From: Macrococcus epidermidis
GTDB taxonomy: Bacteria; Bacillota; Bacilli; Staphylococcales; Staphylococcaceae
Direction of reading: 5' to 3'
Assembly: GCF_003259695.1 (NCBI RefSeq)
Contig: NZ_PZJH01000001.1
Coordinates: 186,001-250,000 of the forward strand
Length of the DNA stretch: 64,000 nucleotides
This document shows, one piece after another, positions 25,805-33,429 of the stretch (positions are counted from its first letter, which is position 1; the number at the start of each line of letters is the position of its first letter). Below the pieces are notes generated by a model. It searched no databases. It was not told the DNA's origin and was given only the letters and a program-made list of their open reading frames with translations. Made by a program: the position numbers and the translations under genes.

Positions 25805-26533
25805 ATGAAATTTAAAAAGCCAAATCAACACGGTGCATGGGCAATGATTATTATGCCGGTATTGTTCGGAATGTTTGCAAGTCAATTTAATGTGTATCAA
25901 TTATTATTTTTTGCTGCCTGGTTTATGATCTTCTTCTTTATCGATAATGTATTATTTTATGTCAAACAGCGTAAGAAAAATTTTGCCTATATTAAAGGAA
26001 GTCTATTATTTTTAACGATTGCTATTGTGTTGCTTATTCCTGTTGTATTATATGATTACCGTATATTATTATTTTTCGCTGCAATGCTTCCGTTTGGAGC
26101 GATTAACTTATATTTTGCCTCTAAACGTAATGAACGTCATCTACTTAATGACTTTAGTGCAATTACAATTTTTTCGATTGCGGGATTACTATCATACTTT
26201 ATCGGAGAAGGTCAATTTGATACAAAGATGAGTTATATCTTTTTGATTAGTTTTCTTTATTTTGTAGGAACAACATTTTATGTGAAGACGATGATTCGTG
26301 AGAAGAAAAATATTAAATATAAATATATTTCATTTAGTTATCACTTAATAGGGCTGTTACTCGCATTTATTGTACATCCATTGATAGGTGTCGCATTTAT
26401 TCCAAGTTTAATAAGAGCAGTCTTATTTTATGGTAAACAGATGAAACCAATGAAGATTGGGATTGCAGAAATTGCGAATGCCGTATTTATAACAGTCTTT
26501 GTTGGAATTTTTATCACACAATATTTAAATTAA
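25805..26533 (+). CDS. YwiC-like membrane protein
   Basis: This 242-residue protein has the N-terminal P-N-Q-H-G-A-W-A-M characteristic of the YwiC family and about eight hydrophobic helices. The family resembles polyprenyl transferases in layout, but function is unknown. B. subtilis YwiC lies by the nitrate/arginine regulator region; no such context is seen here. ATG 25805 is preceded by GAGGTGA at correct spacing. Confidence 0.83.
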   Translation: MKFKKPNQHGAWAMIIMPVLFGMFASQFNVYQLLFFAAWFMIFFFIDNVLFYVKQRKKNFAYIKGSLLFLTIAIVLLIPVVLYDYRILLFFAAMLPFGAINLYFASKRNERHLLNDFSAITIFSIAGLLSYFIGEGQFDTKMSYIFLISFLYFVGTTFYVKTMIREKKNIKYKYISFSYHLIGLLLAFIVHPLIGVAFIPSLIRAVLFYGKQMKPMKIGIAEIANAVFITVFVGIFITQYLN

Positions 26534-26538
26534 TGCAT

Positions 26539-26564
26539 AAAAAAAGCCCAAATGGGCTTTTTTA
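26539..26564. terminator. Bidirectional terminator
   Basis: AAAAAAAGCCC/GGGCTTTTTT hairpin with a 4-nt loop between the convergent YwiC-like and GlsB-like genes. Confidence 0.88.
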
Positions 26565-26819
26565 TTAACGACGTTTGTGCATCATTTGTAAAACGATAGA
26601 CACGATAGCGATTAATAATATTGTACCAACTAATGCTGGAATAATATGAACGCCACCCCATTCAGGTCCGAATCCTGGGATTAAATAGCCACCTATAGAT
26701 GCGCCAAGTAAACCTGCGATAATGTTACCAATTTTTCCGCCTGGGATATCAGTTCCCATAATCATTCCGGCAACCCAACCTACAAGTCCACCGACAATTA
26801 ACATAATAATTAAGCCCAT
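26565..26819 (-). CDS. GlsB/YeaQ/YmgE family stress-response membrane protein
   Basis: This 84-residue protein is almost wholly hydrophobic. It has the glycine-rich transglycosylase-associated pattern G-G-L-V-G-W-V-A-G and G-N-I-I-A-G-L-L-G-A-S-I-G-G and three membrane segments. Members are induced by general stress in several Firmicutes, where they may anchor Asp23-like proteins. A good SigB-type promoter lies about 65 nt upstream. The start ATG follows AGGAGG. The family call is firm and the function is inferred. Confidence 0.88.
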   Translation of the reverse strand: MGLIIMLIVGGLVGWVAGMIMGTDIPGGKIGNIIAGLLGASIGGYLIPGFGPEWGGVHIIPALVGTILLIAIVSIVLQMMHKRR

Positions 26820-26885
26820 ATGATAAACCTCCTAATAATTTAAGTATAGAATAAAAACATAATAAGCTTTTGCTTATAGTAGTTA

Positions 26886-26910
26886 ATACCCGTACGAAAA
26901 TTGTATAAAC
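26886..26910 (-). promoter_or_regulatory. SigB-type promoter of the GlsB-like gene
   Basis: On the minus strand GTTTAT (26910-26905), a 13-nt spacer and GGGTAT (26891-26886) match the SigB consensus GTTTAA-N12-14-GGGWAW with one mismatch. No good SigA alternative is visible. Confidence 0.7.
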
Positions 26911-26927
26911 ATTTATATGCAATTTAT

Positions 26928-27533
26928 TTAGGTTTCCTTGAATAGGTGGTTTTTCTTTATATAGAATATGTATGTTATTCCGATAATGACATAGAAGAAA
27001 CTATATGGTAGAAATAGCGTGAGTAAGCAATAACTTATTACAAAAAATATTTCACCTAGTTGCTTCGGGTGTTTAATGTAGCGATATGTATTGATGCGTT
27101 CGATTTGGAACCAACGTACAGGGCGATCAATTTCTGAAAGCTGATATAGAATCAATCCAAGTATAAAAACTGACACACTTAAATATGCACTAGATTGATA
27201 GATAGATTGTGGTGATGTTATCAAGATAAATGGTATAGATATATTAAATATTATCGCAAATATCAAATGTATGAAACGATTATGAATATAAATATGATAA
27301 TGTTCATAATGATAATATCTTAAATAAATATGAACGATGCTTGTCACCATTACAAATAATACAACTGTCTTTGATATAAAGTTACTTGTTCCTATCACAG
27401 GATAGTTGATGAGCGTAACAAGCAAACTGCTAAATATGAGTGGTATATAGGAAGGTTTTAATTCTTTTTTATAGAAGTATAGAAATAAGGTGCATGTAAT
27501 GAAAATATTGAGTAATATTACTTTTTCCATCAT
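26928..27533 (-). CDS. Isoprenylcysteine/phospholipid methyltransferase-like membrane protein
   Basis: This 201-residue protein has about five to six membrane helices. Near the C-terminus it shows R-Y-I-K-H-P-K-Q-L-G-E-I-F, which matches the R-H-P-x-x-x-G core of the ICMT/PEMT membrane methyltransferase fold that binds S-adenosylmethionine. The following T-Y-I-F-Y-I-K-K-N segment is shorter than in characterised enzymes. The substrate is unknown and activity is not assured. The start is ATG 27533 after AAGGAGGT. It lies downstream of queE, past a hairpin at 27577-27604. Confidence 0.6.
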   Translation of the reverse strand: MMEKVILLNIFITCTLFLYFYKKELKPSYIPLIFSSLLVTLINYPVIGTSNFISKTVVLFVMVTSIVHIYLRYYHYEHYHIYIHNRFIHLIFAIIFNISIPFILITSPQSIYQSSAYLSVSVFILGLILYQLSEIDRPVRWFQIERINTYRYIKHPKQLGEIFFVISYCLLTLFLPYSFFYVIIGITYIFYIKKNHLFKET

Positions 27534-27594
27534 TTCTACCTCCTTTTTTAGCCACATAAAAGAATTATAACAAGTAAGGCGTTTAATGCATAGA

Positions 27595-28305
27595 TTAAAC
27601 GCCTTTTTTATTACTCCATAATAATGTATGTAGTTGAGGTAAAACATAGCAATCATTCATCGTATTATCCTGCATCACTTTGTCAATCAATGCTTCATAT
27701 CTAGCGAGTAATTTTTCTGTGTGGTCATTAACAGTTTCATCTAAATATGGATTACCAACCTGCAAGTAAAATTTTATATTCGGATAACGATGATGAATCA
27801 TCTGTGCAAACTTATAGTCATCATCATTAAAAATTACTATTTTTAACGAGACTTTATTATATTCTAATTGATTGATGACAAAATCGAGTTGATTGATATC
27901 CTGTTGCATCTTTGAACTTGGCGGTTTTGGACTTAGTGTCAATTGATCAATCTCAGTCATCCATGGCTGAAACTTACTCCCTTGTGTTTCAAGTGCGACT
28001 TCTATATTATGTGCGTGTAATAATTCGACGAGTGCAGCAATATTTTTAATTAATGCAGGATTACCACCGGAAATCGTTACGTGATTAAAGTTATTCGGTG
28101 CGAGTTGCTGCAGGCGTTCAAAGATAATATCTGCTGTAAGCATTTCAATGTCATCTTTTGCGCTACCATCCCATGTAAATTTTGAATCACACCAATCACA
28201 TTTAAAGTCACAGCCAGCTGTTCTAACAAACATTGTTTTACGGCCGATAACAGCACCTTCACCTTGTATTGTAGGGCCAAATATTTCGAGTACTGGTATT
28301 TTCAT
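27595..28305 (-). CDS. queE: 7-carboxy-7-deazaguanine synthase QueE
   Basis: QueE is a radical-SAM enzyme that contracts 6-carboxytetrahydropterin to 7-carboxy-7-deazaguanine. The 236-residue protein shows the cluster-binding C-D-F-K-C-D-W-C near residues 32-39, the N-terminal F-G-P-T-I-Q-G-E-G and a S-G-G-N-P motif near residue 79. It overlaps queD by 4 nt (ATGA-type coupling) and is third in queC-queD-queE. The stop lies in a hairpin that has its T run only on the opposite strand. Confidence 0.95.
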   Translation of the reverse strand: MKIPVLEIFGPTIQGEGAVIGRKTMFVRTAGCDFKCDWCDSKFTWDGSAKDDIEMLTADIIFERLQQLAPNNFNHVTISGGNPALIKNIAALVELLHAHNIEVALETQGSKFQPWMTEIDQLTLSPKPPSSKMQQDINQLDFVINQLEYNKVSLKIVIFNDDDYKFAQMIHHRYPNIKFYLQVGNPYLDETVNDHTEKLLARYEALIDKVMQDNTMNDCYVLPQLHTLLWSNKKGV

Positions 28306-28715
28306 CGTACACCTCTATAAATAACATAGCTTGTTGGTGTTTCGCGTAAGAAGACTTGTAACACTTTTGGTGCATGTGGCAGTGTATTTAAATGATTGTC
28401 AATCATATCGAAGATGGTTTTCGCGACAAGTTCTGTTGATGGCATTTTATCTTTTAACTCGGGTAAATCATTGATTAGAGTATGATCAAATGTATCATTA
28501 ATAATGGATTTAATATCTCTGAAATTCACTAAGAAACCCATTTCATCTAAGTGATTGCAAGCGATTGTCACATTGACAAAGTACGTATGTCCATGCGTTC
28601 TGCTACATACACCAGCGCGTTCGTCAGGAATATAATGCGCTGCTGAAAAGTTCATATCTTTATTTAATTCAAACGCATAGTTATGATTAACTTGAGGATA
28701 TATCTGTTGCATCAT
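28302..28715 (-). CDS. queD: 6-carboxy-5,6,7,8-tetrahydropterin synthase QueD
   Basis: QueD converts dihydroneopterin triphosphate to 6-carboxytetrahydropterin, the second step to queuosine. The 137-residue protein carries the zinc histidines in F-S-A-A-H-Y and H-G-H-T-Y, a catalytic Cys in G-V-C-S-R-T-H and the P-S-T-E-L-V-A motif. It overlaps both queC and queE by 4 nt. Confidence 0.95.
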   Translation of the reverse strand: MMQQIYPQVNHNYAFELNKDMNFSAAHYIPDERAGVCSRTHGHTYFVNVTIACNHLDEMGFLVNFRDIKSIINDTFDHTLINDLPELKDKMPSTELVAKTIFDMIDNHLNTLPHAPKVLQVFLRETPTSYVIYRGVR

Positions 28716-29380
28716 GATAAAACTTCCTTTTCATTTAAATAATCATTGAGACCTTTGTTACGAAGTTTACAGCTTGGACATTCTCCACAACCGTCTGCAG
28801 GTATCCCTTCATAACAAGTGAGCGTTTTATTTCTAACGTAATCTAGTTTACCGAGTGCATCAGCGAGTGCCCATGTTTCTTTCTTGTCGAGCCACATTAA
28901 AGGTGTGTGAATTTCAAAGTTAACATCCATCGATAAATTTATCGTTACATTTAATGACTTTATAAAGTTATCCCGACAGTCAGGATATCCTGAGAAGTCT
29001 GTTTCGCATACACCTGTAATAATGTGTTTTGCTTCTATTTGATAAGCAAGTGCTGCAGCAAAGCTCATAAATAATAAATTACGTGCCGGCACAAACGTAT
29101 TCGGAACATTATTATCATGAGTGATTGCAACATTATGATGTGTTAATGCATTAGGTGAGAGCTGCGATAACAATGACAGATCTAAAATATGATGTTTTAT
29201 GCCTTGCTCATTTGCAACTTGTTTGGCGATATCAATTTCTAGAGCATGTCGTTGACCATAATTAAATGTCACAACTTCAACATCACTATATCTTTCCATC
29301 GCCCAGAATAGACAAGTTGTACTATCTTGTCCACCACTGAATACGACAAGTGCTTTGTTGTTGTTTAATTGTTTTTCCAT
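28712..29380 (-). CDS. queC: 7-cyano-7-deazaguanine synthase QueC
   Basis: QueC uses ATP and ammonia to convert 7-carboxy-7-deazaguanine to preQ0. The 222-residue protein has the P-loop pyrophosphatase motif F-S-G-G-Q-D-S-T-T and a C-terminal zinc site with C-Y-E-G and [11 protein letters not shown] 29380 follows GAGGAA; an in-frame ATG at 29398 has none. It is the first gene after the preQ1-I riboswitch. Confidence 0.95.
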   Translation of the reverse strand: MEKQLNNNKALVVFSGGQDSTTCLFWAMERYSDVEVVTFNYGQRHALEIDIAKQVANEQGIKHHILDLSLLSQLSPNALTHHNVAITHDNNVPNTFVPARNLLFMSFAAALAYQIEAKHIITGVCETDFSGYPDCRDNFIKSLNVTINLSMDVNFEIHTPLMWLDKKETWALADALGKLDYVRNKTLTCYEGIPADGCGECPSCKLRNKGLNDYLNEKEVLS

Positions 29381-29400
29381 TATAATTCCTCTTTTCAATA

Positions 29401-29430
29401 AAAAAAGACACCTTCCCCTAGCAAGATGTC
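29401..29430 (-). terminator. Riboswitch-linked intrinsic terminator before queC
   Basis: On the minus strand an 8-bp stem GACATCTT/AAGGTGTC (one G-U pair) is followed by seven T. Its loop contains GCTAGG, complementary to CCTAGC inside the aptamer, which would give the antiterminator pairing. Confidence 0.85.
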
Positions 29431-29431
29431 A

Positions 29432-29469
29432 AACTAGTTTTTTATAGAGGGTATGTGCTAGGAACCTCT
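29432..29469 (-). ncRNA. preQ1-I riboswitch aptamer
   Basis: Read on the minus strand the element starts AGAGGTTC, has CCCTCT as the partner strand and ends in the A-rich tail ATAAAAAACTA, nearly the same as the B. subtilis queC aptamer. It senses preQ1 and, with the adjacent terminator, should shut off queCDE when preQ1 is abundant. It lies directly between a TATAAT promoter and queC. Confidence 0.95.
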
Positions 29470-29487
29470 TATTAAATTTCGTTTCTC

Positions 29488-29493
29488 ATTATA
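29488..29493 (-). promoter_or_regulatory. Promoter (-10) of the que operon
   Basis: On the minus strand TG-T-TATAAT is an extended -10 element. The predicted start lies about 10 nt before the preQ1 aptamer. Confidence 0.65.
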
Positions 29494-29567
29494 ACATATT
29501 AAAGCTATAATAAAATCATTAAATCAATAAAAGCGTTTTCCATTAAAAAAATAAATGAGGCATTTAA

Positions 29568-30140
29568 ATGATACTTATGATTGATCATCACGATTCGTTT
29601 ACATATAATATTGTGCATTACATAGAGCAGTTAGATGAAAATGTCGTGACAAAGACAATAGATGAAATCACTATAGAAGATATAAGAAAAATAAATCCAT
29701 CGCATATTATTTTATCGCCAGGACCAGGTCATCCTAGAGAAGCGAAATTGGCACATGACATTTTAGATAAATTTGGTGGAACAATACCGATACTTGGTGT
29801 CTGTTTAGGGTTTCAGGTTATTATGATGCATTATAATAATGTAATAAAGCAGTTAAGACCGGTACACGGTCATCAGGTAGATATCTTTCATGATGGTAAT
29901 ATGATTTTTAAAGACATTGCTTCACCTACAAAAGTAGCTAGATATCACTCGTTAGGGCAAAATGGAGAAGTAGAATTACCACTTAAAAAGACTGCCTGGA
30001 CAGAAGATAACATTATTATGGGTATTCGTCATGAAGCGTTAGCGATTTACGGCATTCAGTTTCATCCGGAATCGATTCTTACAACTGATGGATTAAAGAT
30101 GTTAGCATCATTCATTAAAGGAGATATATATGAAAGCTGA
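29568..30140 (+). CDS. pabA: Aminodeoxychorismate synthase glutamine amidotransferase PabA
   Basis: PabA releases ammonia from glutamine for PabB. The 190-residue class I amidotransferase shows the catalytic Cys in L-G-V-C-L-G-F-Q near residue 78, His and Glu in Q-F-H-P-E-S and an N-terminal D-H-H-D-S-F-T-Y-N. It is an anthranilate-synthase-type subunit, but pairing with pabBC makes a folate role likely. It overlaps pabBC by 11 nt. Confidence 0.92.
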   Translation: MILMIDHHDSFTYNIVHYIEQLDENVVTKTIDEITIEDIRKINPSHIILSPGPGHPREAKLAHDILDKFGGTIPILGVCLGFQVIMMHYNNVIKQLRPVHGHQVDIFHDGNMIFKDIASPTKVARYHSLGQNGEVELPLKKTAWTEDNIIMGIRHEALAIYGIQFHPESILTTDGLKMLASFIKGDIYES

Positions 30141-31863
30141 AATTAACTTTAAATATATTGCTGAAAAAAATAGGAACTATCATTTTAAGTTCGAACAACC
30201 ATTTAAGATTGTTGTTGTTAACGATGCAGATAAAGTTGAAGCAGCACTGCGTGAAGCGGAAACAAGTGGATATATTGTGCTTACAGTGATGAAATATGAA
30301 GCGAGTAGATTGTTCGATCCTTTGCTTAGTACAAAAGATAGCGACCAGTTAATAAAATTTTATTATTTCAATCGTGAGAGTTTGATAAATAAGTCTTTCA
30401 ATGAAGAGGCACCAAATATAACTCTTGATTTTCAATTTATGAATGATAAAGCACATATCATAAAACAGATTGAAGCTATTCAGCAGGAAATCAGATTAGG
30501 CAATACGTATCAGGTGAATTACACGACAAGACTGCTGGCGAAGAATAATGAACGCAATCTTTATCACGTTTATGAAAAGCTCTCAAAGCAGCATGGTGAT
30601 TATACTGCATATATTGAAGATGACACACAAACAATCGTCAGTATCTCGCCAGAACTTTTCTTTCAGTATGATTTCAGCACAAAAGAGGTTCTGACGAAAC
30701 CGATGAAGGGTACGATGCCAACGGACAGCAATCCAGTGAAAGACACACAAAACTTTCAGTTTTTAAAAGACTCAGTCAAAGATAGAGCTGAAAATGTGAT
30801 GATTGTCGACTTATTACGCAATGATTTGAGTAAAATCGCAAAGAAAGGTAGTGTAAAGGTACCACATCTCTTTACGATTGAGCGATTTAAATCGGTCTAC
30901 CAAATGACTTCAACAATCACTGCTACATTAGAAGACAAAGGTTTATATGATATCATGAAAGCATTGTTTCCGTGTGGTTCGATCACAGGAGCACCGAAAC
31001 AGTCAACGATGAACATCATCAATCGTCTTGAAGACACAGAACGTTCAGTATATTGCGGCACAATAGGTTTAATCGTACCAAATGAAGTTGCAATCTTTAA
31101 CGTACCGATTAGAACGCTTGAATATAAGCATAATGAGGAAGTAGTGACATATGGCGTCGGTGGAGGAATCACAATTGATTCGAATTCTGAACTTGAGTAT
31201 GACGAAATGGTAGCTAAGTCCAAAATACTAGATTATATCCGTGATACAAGCGTAACTTTACCAGATGATTTCCATCTTATTGAAACGATGCGTGTTGAAC
31301 GTGGAGAAATTAAAAGAAAAGCGTATCATAAAGCTCGAATGATGAAAGCATTGAATCATTTTAAGATTGATTATGATGAAAATGAACTAGATAGTCTCTT
31401 TGATTCAACCTTTCATGATATAAAAGAAGTTGAACCTTTCATGTTGCGAATCACAGTTGATTGTAATGGTAATATTTCTTCATCAATTAAGTCCATTGGC
31501 ACATTTAATCATAAAGCAGCATTACGTTTGATGCATTTTAATAAAAAAGCGTTCCATCAAAATAAAACGTCAGTGCGTAGTCAATATGCATCTGAGGGCT
31601 TAACATTATTTCATGATGATACATATCTACTTGAGTTTAATATTGGCAATGCGGTTATCGAAAGTAAAGGGGTGTACTATACCCCAAAGCATGACTACAT
31701 ACTGAATGGATGTATGAGAAGTGCGCTACTGGATCGTGGTGAAGTGAAAGAAGCGCAAATTGAAGTAGCGACGTTTATTGAAAAGTATCGCGCTGGAGAA
31801 GTTAAATTATATATGATTAATAGTTTAAGAGAATGGGTTCAGGTAACATTACAATTAAAATAA
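30130..31863 (+). CDS. pabB: Fused aminodeoxychorismate synthase component I and aminodeoxychorismate lyase (PabB-PabC)
   Basis: This 577-residue protein joins PabB (about 1-375) and a class IV aminotransferase-like PabC domain (about 380-577). PabB makes 4-amino-4-deoxychorismate; the lyase yields p-aminobenzoate for folate. PabB landmarks are T-K-P-M-K-G-T-M-P, G-S-I-T-G-A-P-K and E-Y-D-E-M-V-A-K. PabC landmarks are I-E-T-M-R-V at the start, a PLP-type K-T-S-V-R-S-Q-Y and F-N-I-G-N-A-V-I-E near the end. Coupled to pabA by overlap, the pair would perform all steps from chorismate. Confidence 0.9.
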   Translation: MKAEINFKYIAEKNRNYHFKFEQPFKIVVVNDADKVEAALREAETSGYIVLTVMKYEASRLFDPLLSTKDSDQLIKFYYFNRESLINKSFNEEAPNITLDFQFMNDKAHIIKQIEAIQQEIRLGNTYQVNYTTRLLAKNNERNLYHVYEKLSKQHGDYTAYIEDDTQTIVSISPELFFQYDFSTKEVLTKPMKGTMPTDSNPVKDTQNFQFLKDSVKDRAENVMIVDLLRNDLSKIAKKGSVKVPHLFTIERFKSVYQMTSTITATLEDKGLYDIMKALFPCGSITGAPKQSTMNIINRLEDTERSVYCGTIGLIVPNEVAIFNVPIRTLEYKHNEEVVTYGVGGGITIDSNSELEYDEMVAKSKILDYIRDTSVTLPDDFHLIETMRVERGEIKRKAYHKARMMKALNHFKIDYDENELDSLFDSTFHDIKEVEPFMLRITVDCNGNISSSIKSIGTFNHKAALRLMHFNKKAFHQNKTSVRSQYASEGLTLFHDDTYLLEFNIGNAVIESKGVYYTPKHDYILNGCMRSALLDRGEVKEAQIEVATFIEKYRAGEVKLYMINSLREWVQVTLQLK

Positions 31864-31944
31864 TATATTCCTGGTTTATTAATACACTCAAAAGCGTTAT
31901 AATAAATGCTATTAAAGTGTAAAATCCGAAAATAGGTGAAGCGA

Positions 31945-32166
31945 ATGATGAATTTCCTCATGATTTTATTTCTACTAGCAGGTTTATCGCTATTAGTCTA
32001 TATAATGAATCGATATATCATCAAACTTTTTAAAGATGATAAGACGAATAATGCTCTGGTGATGTTATATGTGACGATGATCGCATCTATAATAATTGTT
32101 ACGTTTATCGCTTTTTGTTTTAGAACCATATTGATTGATATCACCAATATATTCTACCGATCATAA
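31945..32166 (+). CDS. Small two-helix membrane protein, unknown
   Basis: The 73-residue product has two hydrophobic segments (about 2-21 and 39-62) separated by a charged loop L-F-K-D-D-K-T-N-N. I do not recognise a family. The start ATG 31945 follows AGGTGA. It has its own terminator whose stem contains the stop codon. A real gene is likely because of SD, coding length and terminator. Confidence 0.55.
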   Translation: MMNFLMILFLLAGLSLLVYIMNRYIIKLFKDDKTNNALVMLYVTMIASIIIVTFIAFCFRTILIDITNIFYRS

Positions 32167-32182
32167 GCGGTAGAATTTTTTT
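32151..32182 (+). terminator. Terminator after the small membrane protein gene
   Basis: A 9-bp stem ATTCTACCG/CGGTAGAAT with an 8-nt loop including the stop codon, followed by a T run. Confidence 0.82.
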
Positions 32183-32247
32183 ACGACTTTTGGCCGATGT
32201 AAAGGTTATATTAATATTGTAAATTAAATGAGAAGGGAAATATAACG

Positions 32248-33210
32248 ATGTCTATCATATTTCAAACAGCAGGTATTTATACAACTTTTCAACAGTTAGA
32301 AACTAAAGAAAATGCTTCATTATCTTTAGATGGCCCATGTGATGCATTATCTCATATATTAGGAAATGCATTAGTAGGTAATCCGGTTAATACACCAACG
32401 ATTGAAATGACTTTCCAGGCGCCGACCATACACTTTCGTGAACCGACGTTAATCGCTTTAATGGGAGCTGAGTTTTACGCTTATACTGATGAAAGACGTA
32501 TTATGCCAATGAAAGTGCATCTTATGGAAAGAGGAGAAACGCTTTATTTTGGTCAACCTAAAAAAGGTACACGTGTTTATATGGCAATTGCCGGTGGTCT
32601 GCAAATCGATAGTTGTCGTTTAAAAGATACAGAAGATTATATTATTCAAGCAGGTGCTCGTTTTGAATTGGCGCGTAGTTACACACCATTTCAGAAAAAA
32701 TTGTTCGAAAATATAGCGAAACGAAAAGAAACGACATGGGGTATTGATGCTTATTCACTGGCACGCATTTATTATTCAGATGTTTTTCATCTGGAGTCAG
32801 TAAGTGAGAATGAATTATCAGGTGAAACGAAACAAGCATTACAGGAAGATATTTATATCGTAACGAATCGGTTTGATAGAACCGGCTTTATTCTTGAAGG
32901 GAATATGATAAATTGTCCAGCATGCACCACAGATATCCGTATAAAACAAAGTGGCGCTTTACAGCTCACACAGGACGGGGATCTTGTTATTGTATTAAAG
33001 AGTATGCATCAGGACAATGATTTCTCATATATCGCTAATATTGCACCGTATCATTTACCAAAACTTTCCCAAAAGAAACCTGGGTCAAAATTGTACTTTA
33101 AATGGGTTTCCAAAAGTGAATTAGAACGACAACAAAAGAGTTATGAAAACTGGCTAAAGACGGTATTAGCACAAATTGAGTTTCTCCATCAAAAGGAATT
33201 GAATGTATAG
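32248..33210 (+). CDS. Biotin-dependent carboxyltransferase family protein (KipA/PxpC-like)
   Basis: This 320-residue protein matches the KipA/PxpC (AHS2, allophanate hydrolase subunit 2) family: I-F-Q-T-A-G-I-Y-T-T-F-Q-Q near the start, a L-D-G-P-C-D-A-L-S-H-I-L-G-N-A-L-V-G segment, and the G-T-R-V-Y-M-A-I-A-G-G core. PxpC works with PxpB and PxpA in 5-oxoproline hydrolysis, but none of these neighbours is in the window. Its role as an orphan subunit is unclear. The start ATG follows GAAGGGAA. Confidence 0.85.
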   Translation: MSIIFQTAGIYTTFQQLETKENASLSLDGPCDALSHILGNALVGNPVNTPTIEMTFQAPTIHFREPTLIALMGAEFYAYTDERRIMPMKVHLMERGETLYFGQPKKGTRVYMAIAGGLQIDSCRLKDTEDYIIQAGARFELARSYTPFQKKLFENIAKRKETTWGIDAYSLARIYYSDVFHLESVSENELSGETKQALQEDIYIVTNRFDRTGFILEGNMINCPACTTDIRIKQSGALQLTQDGDLVIVLKSMHQDNDFSYIANIAPYHLPKLSQKKPGSKLYFKWVSKSELERQQKSYENWLKTVLAQIEFLHQKELNV

Positions 33211-33429
33211 ACAAGTTTGTCACAATTCGGTCACTTTTTACACGAAAAAGATACTTATGAAGTAAAAACACTTGAAAATTTTGTGGAAACGGTATAAATT
33301 AATATATTGTACACAGAAAAAACATTACGTTTATGTTACAATATATAATAAAGTGTAAATGTAACTAAGTTATGATTAATATTATAAATAGCATCACGAA
33401 AGAAATGTTTGTTTAATGGAGGAAAACGT

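Noticed and set aside
27577-27610. A hairpin at the end of queE
   Set aside because: Its T run is on the plus strand while the genes lie on the minus strand, so I do not list it as a terminator of queE.
33284-33297. A cre-like sequence upstream of ltaS
   Set aside because: It has at least two mismatches to consensus and no fitting promoter context.
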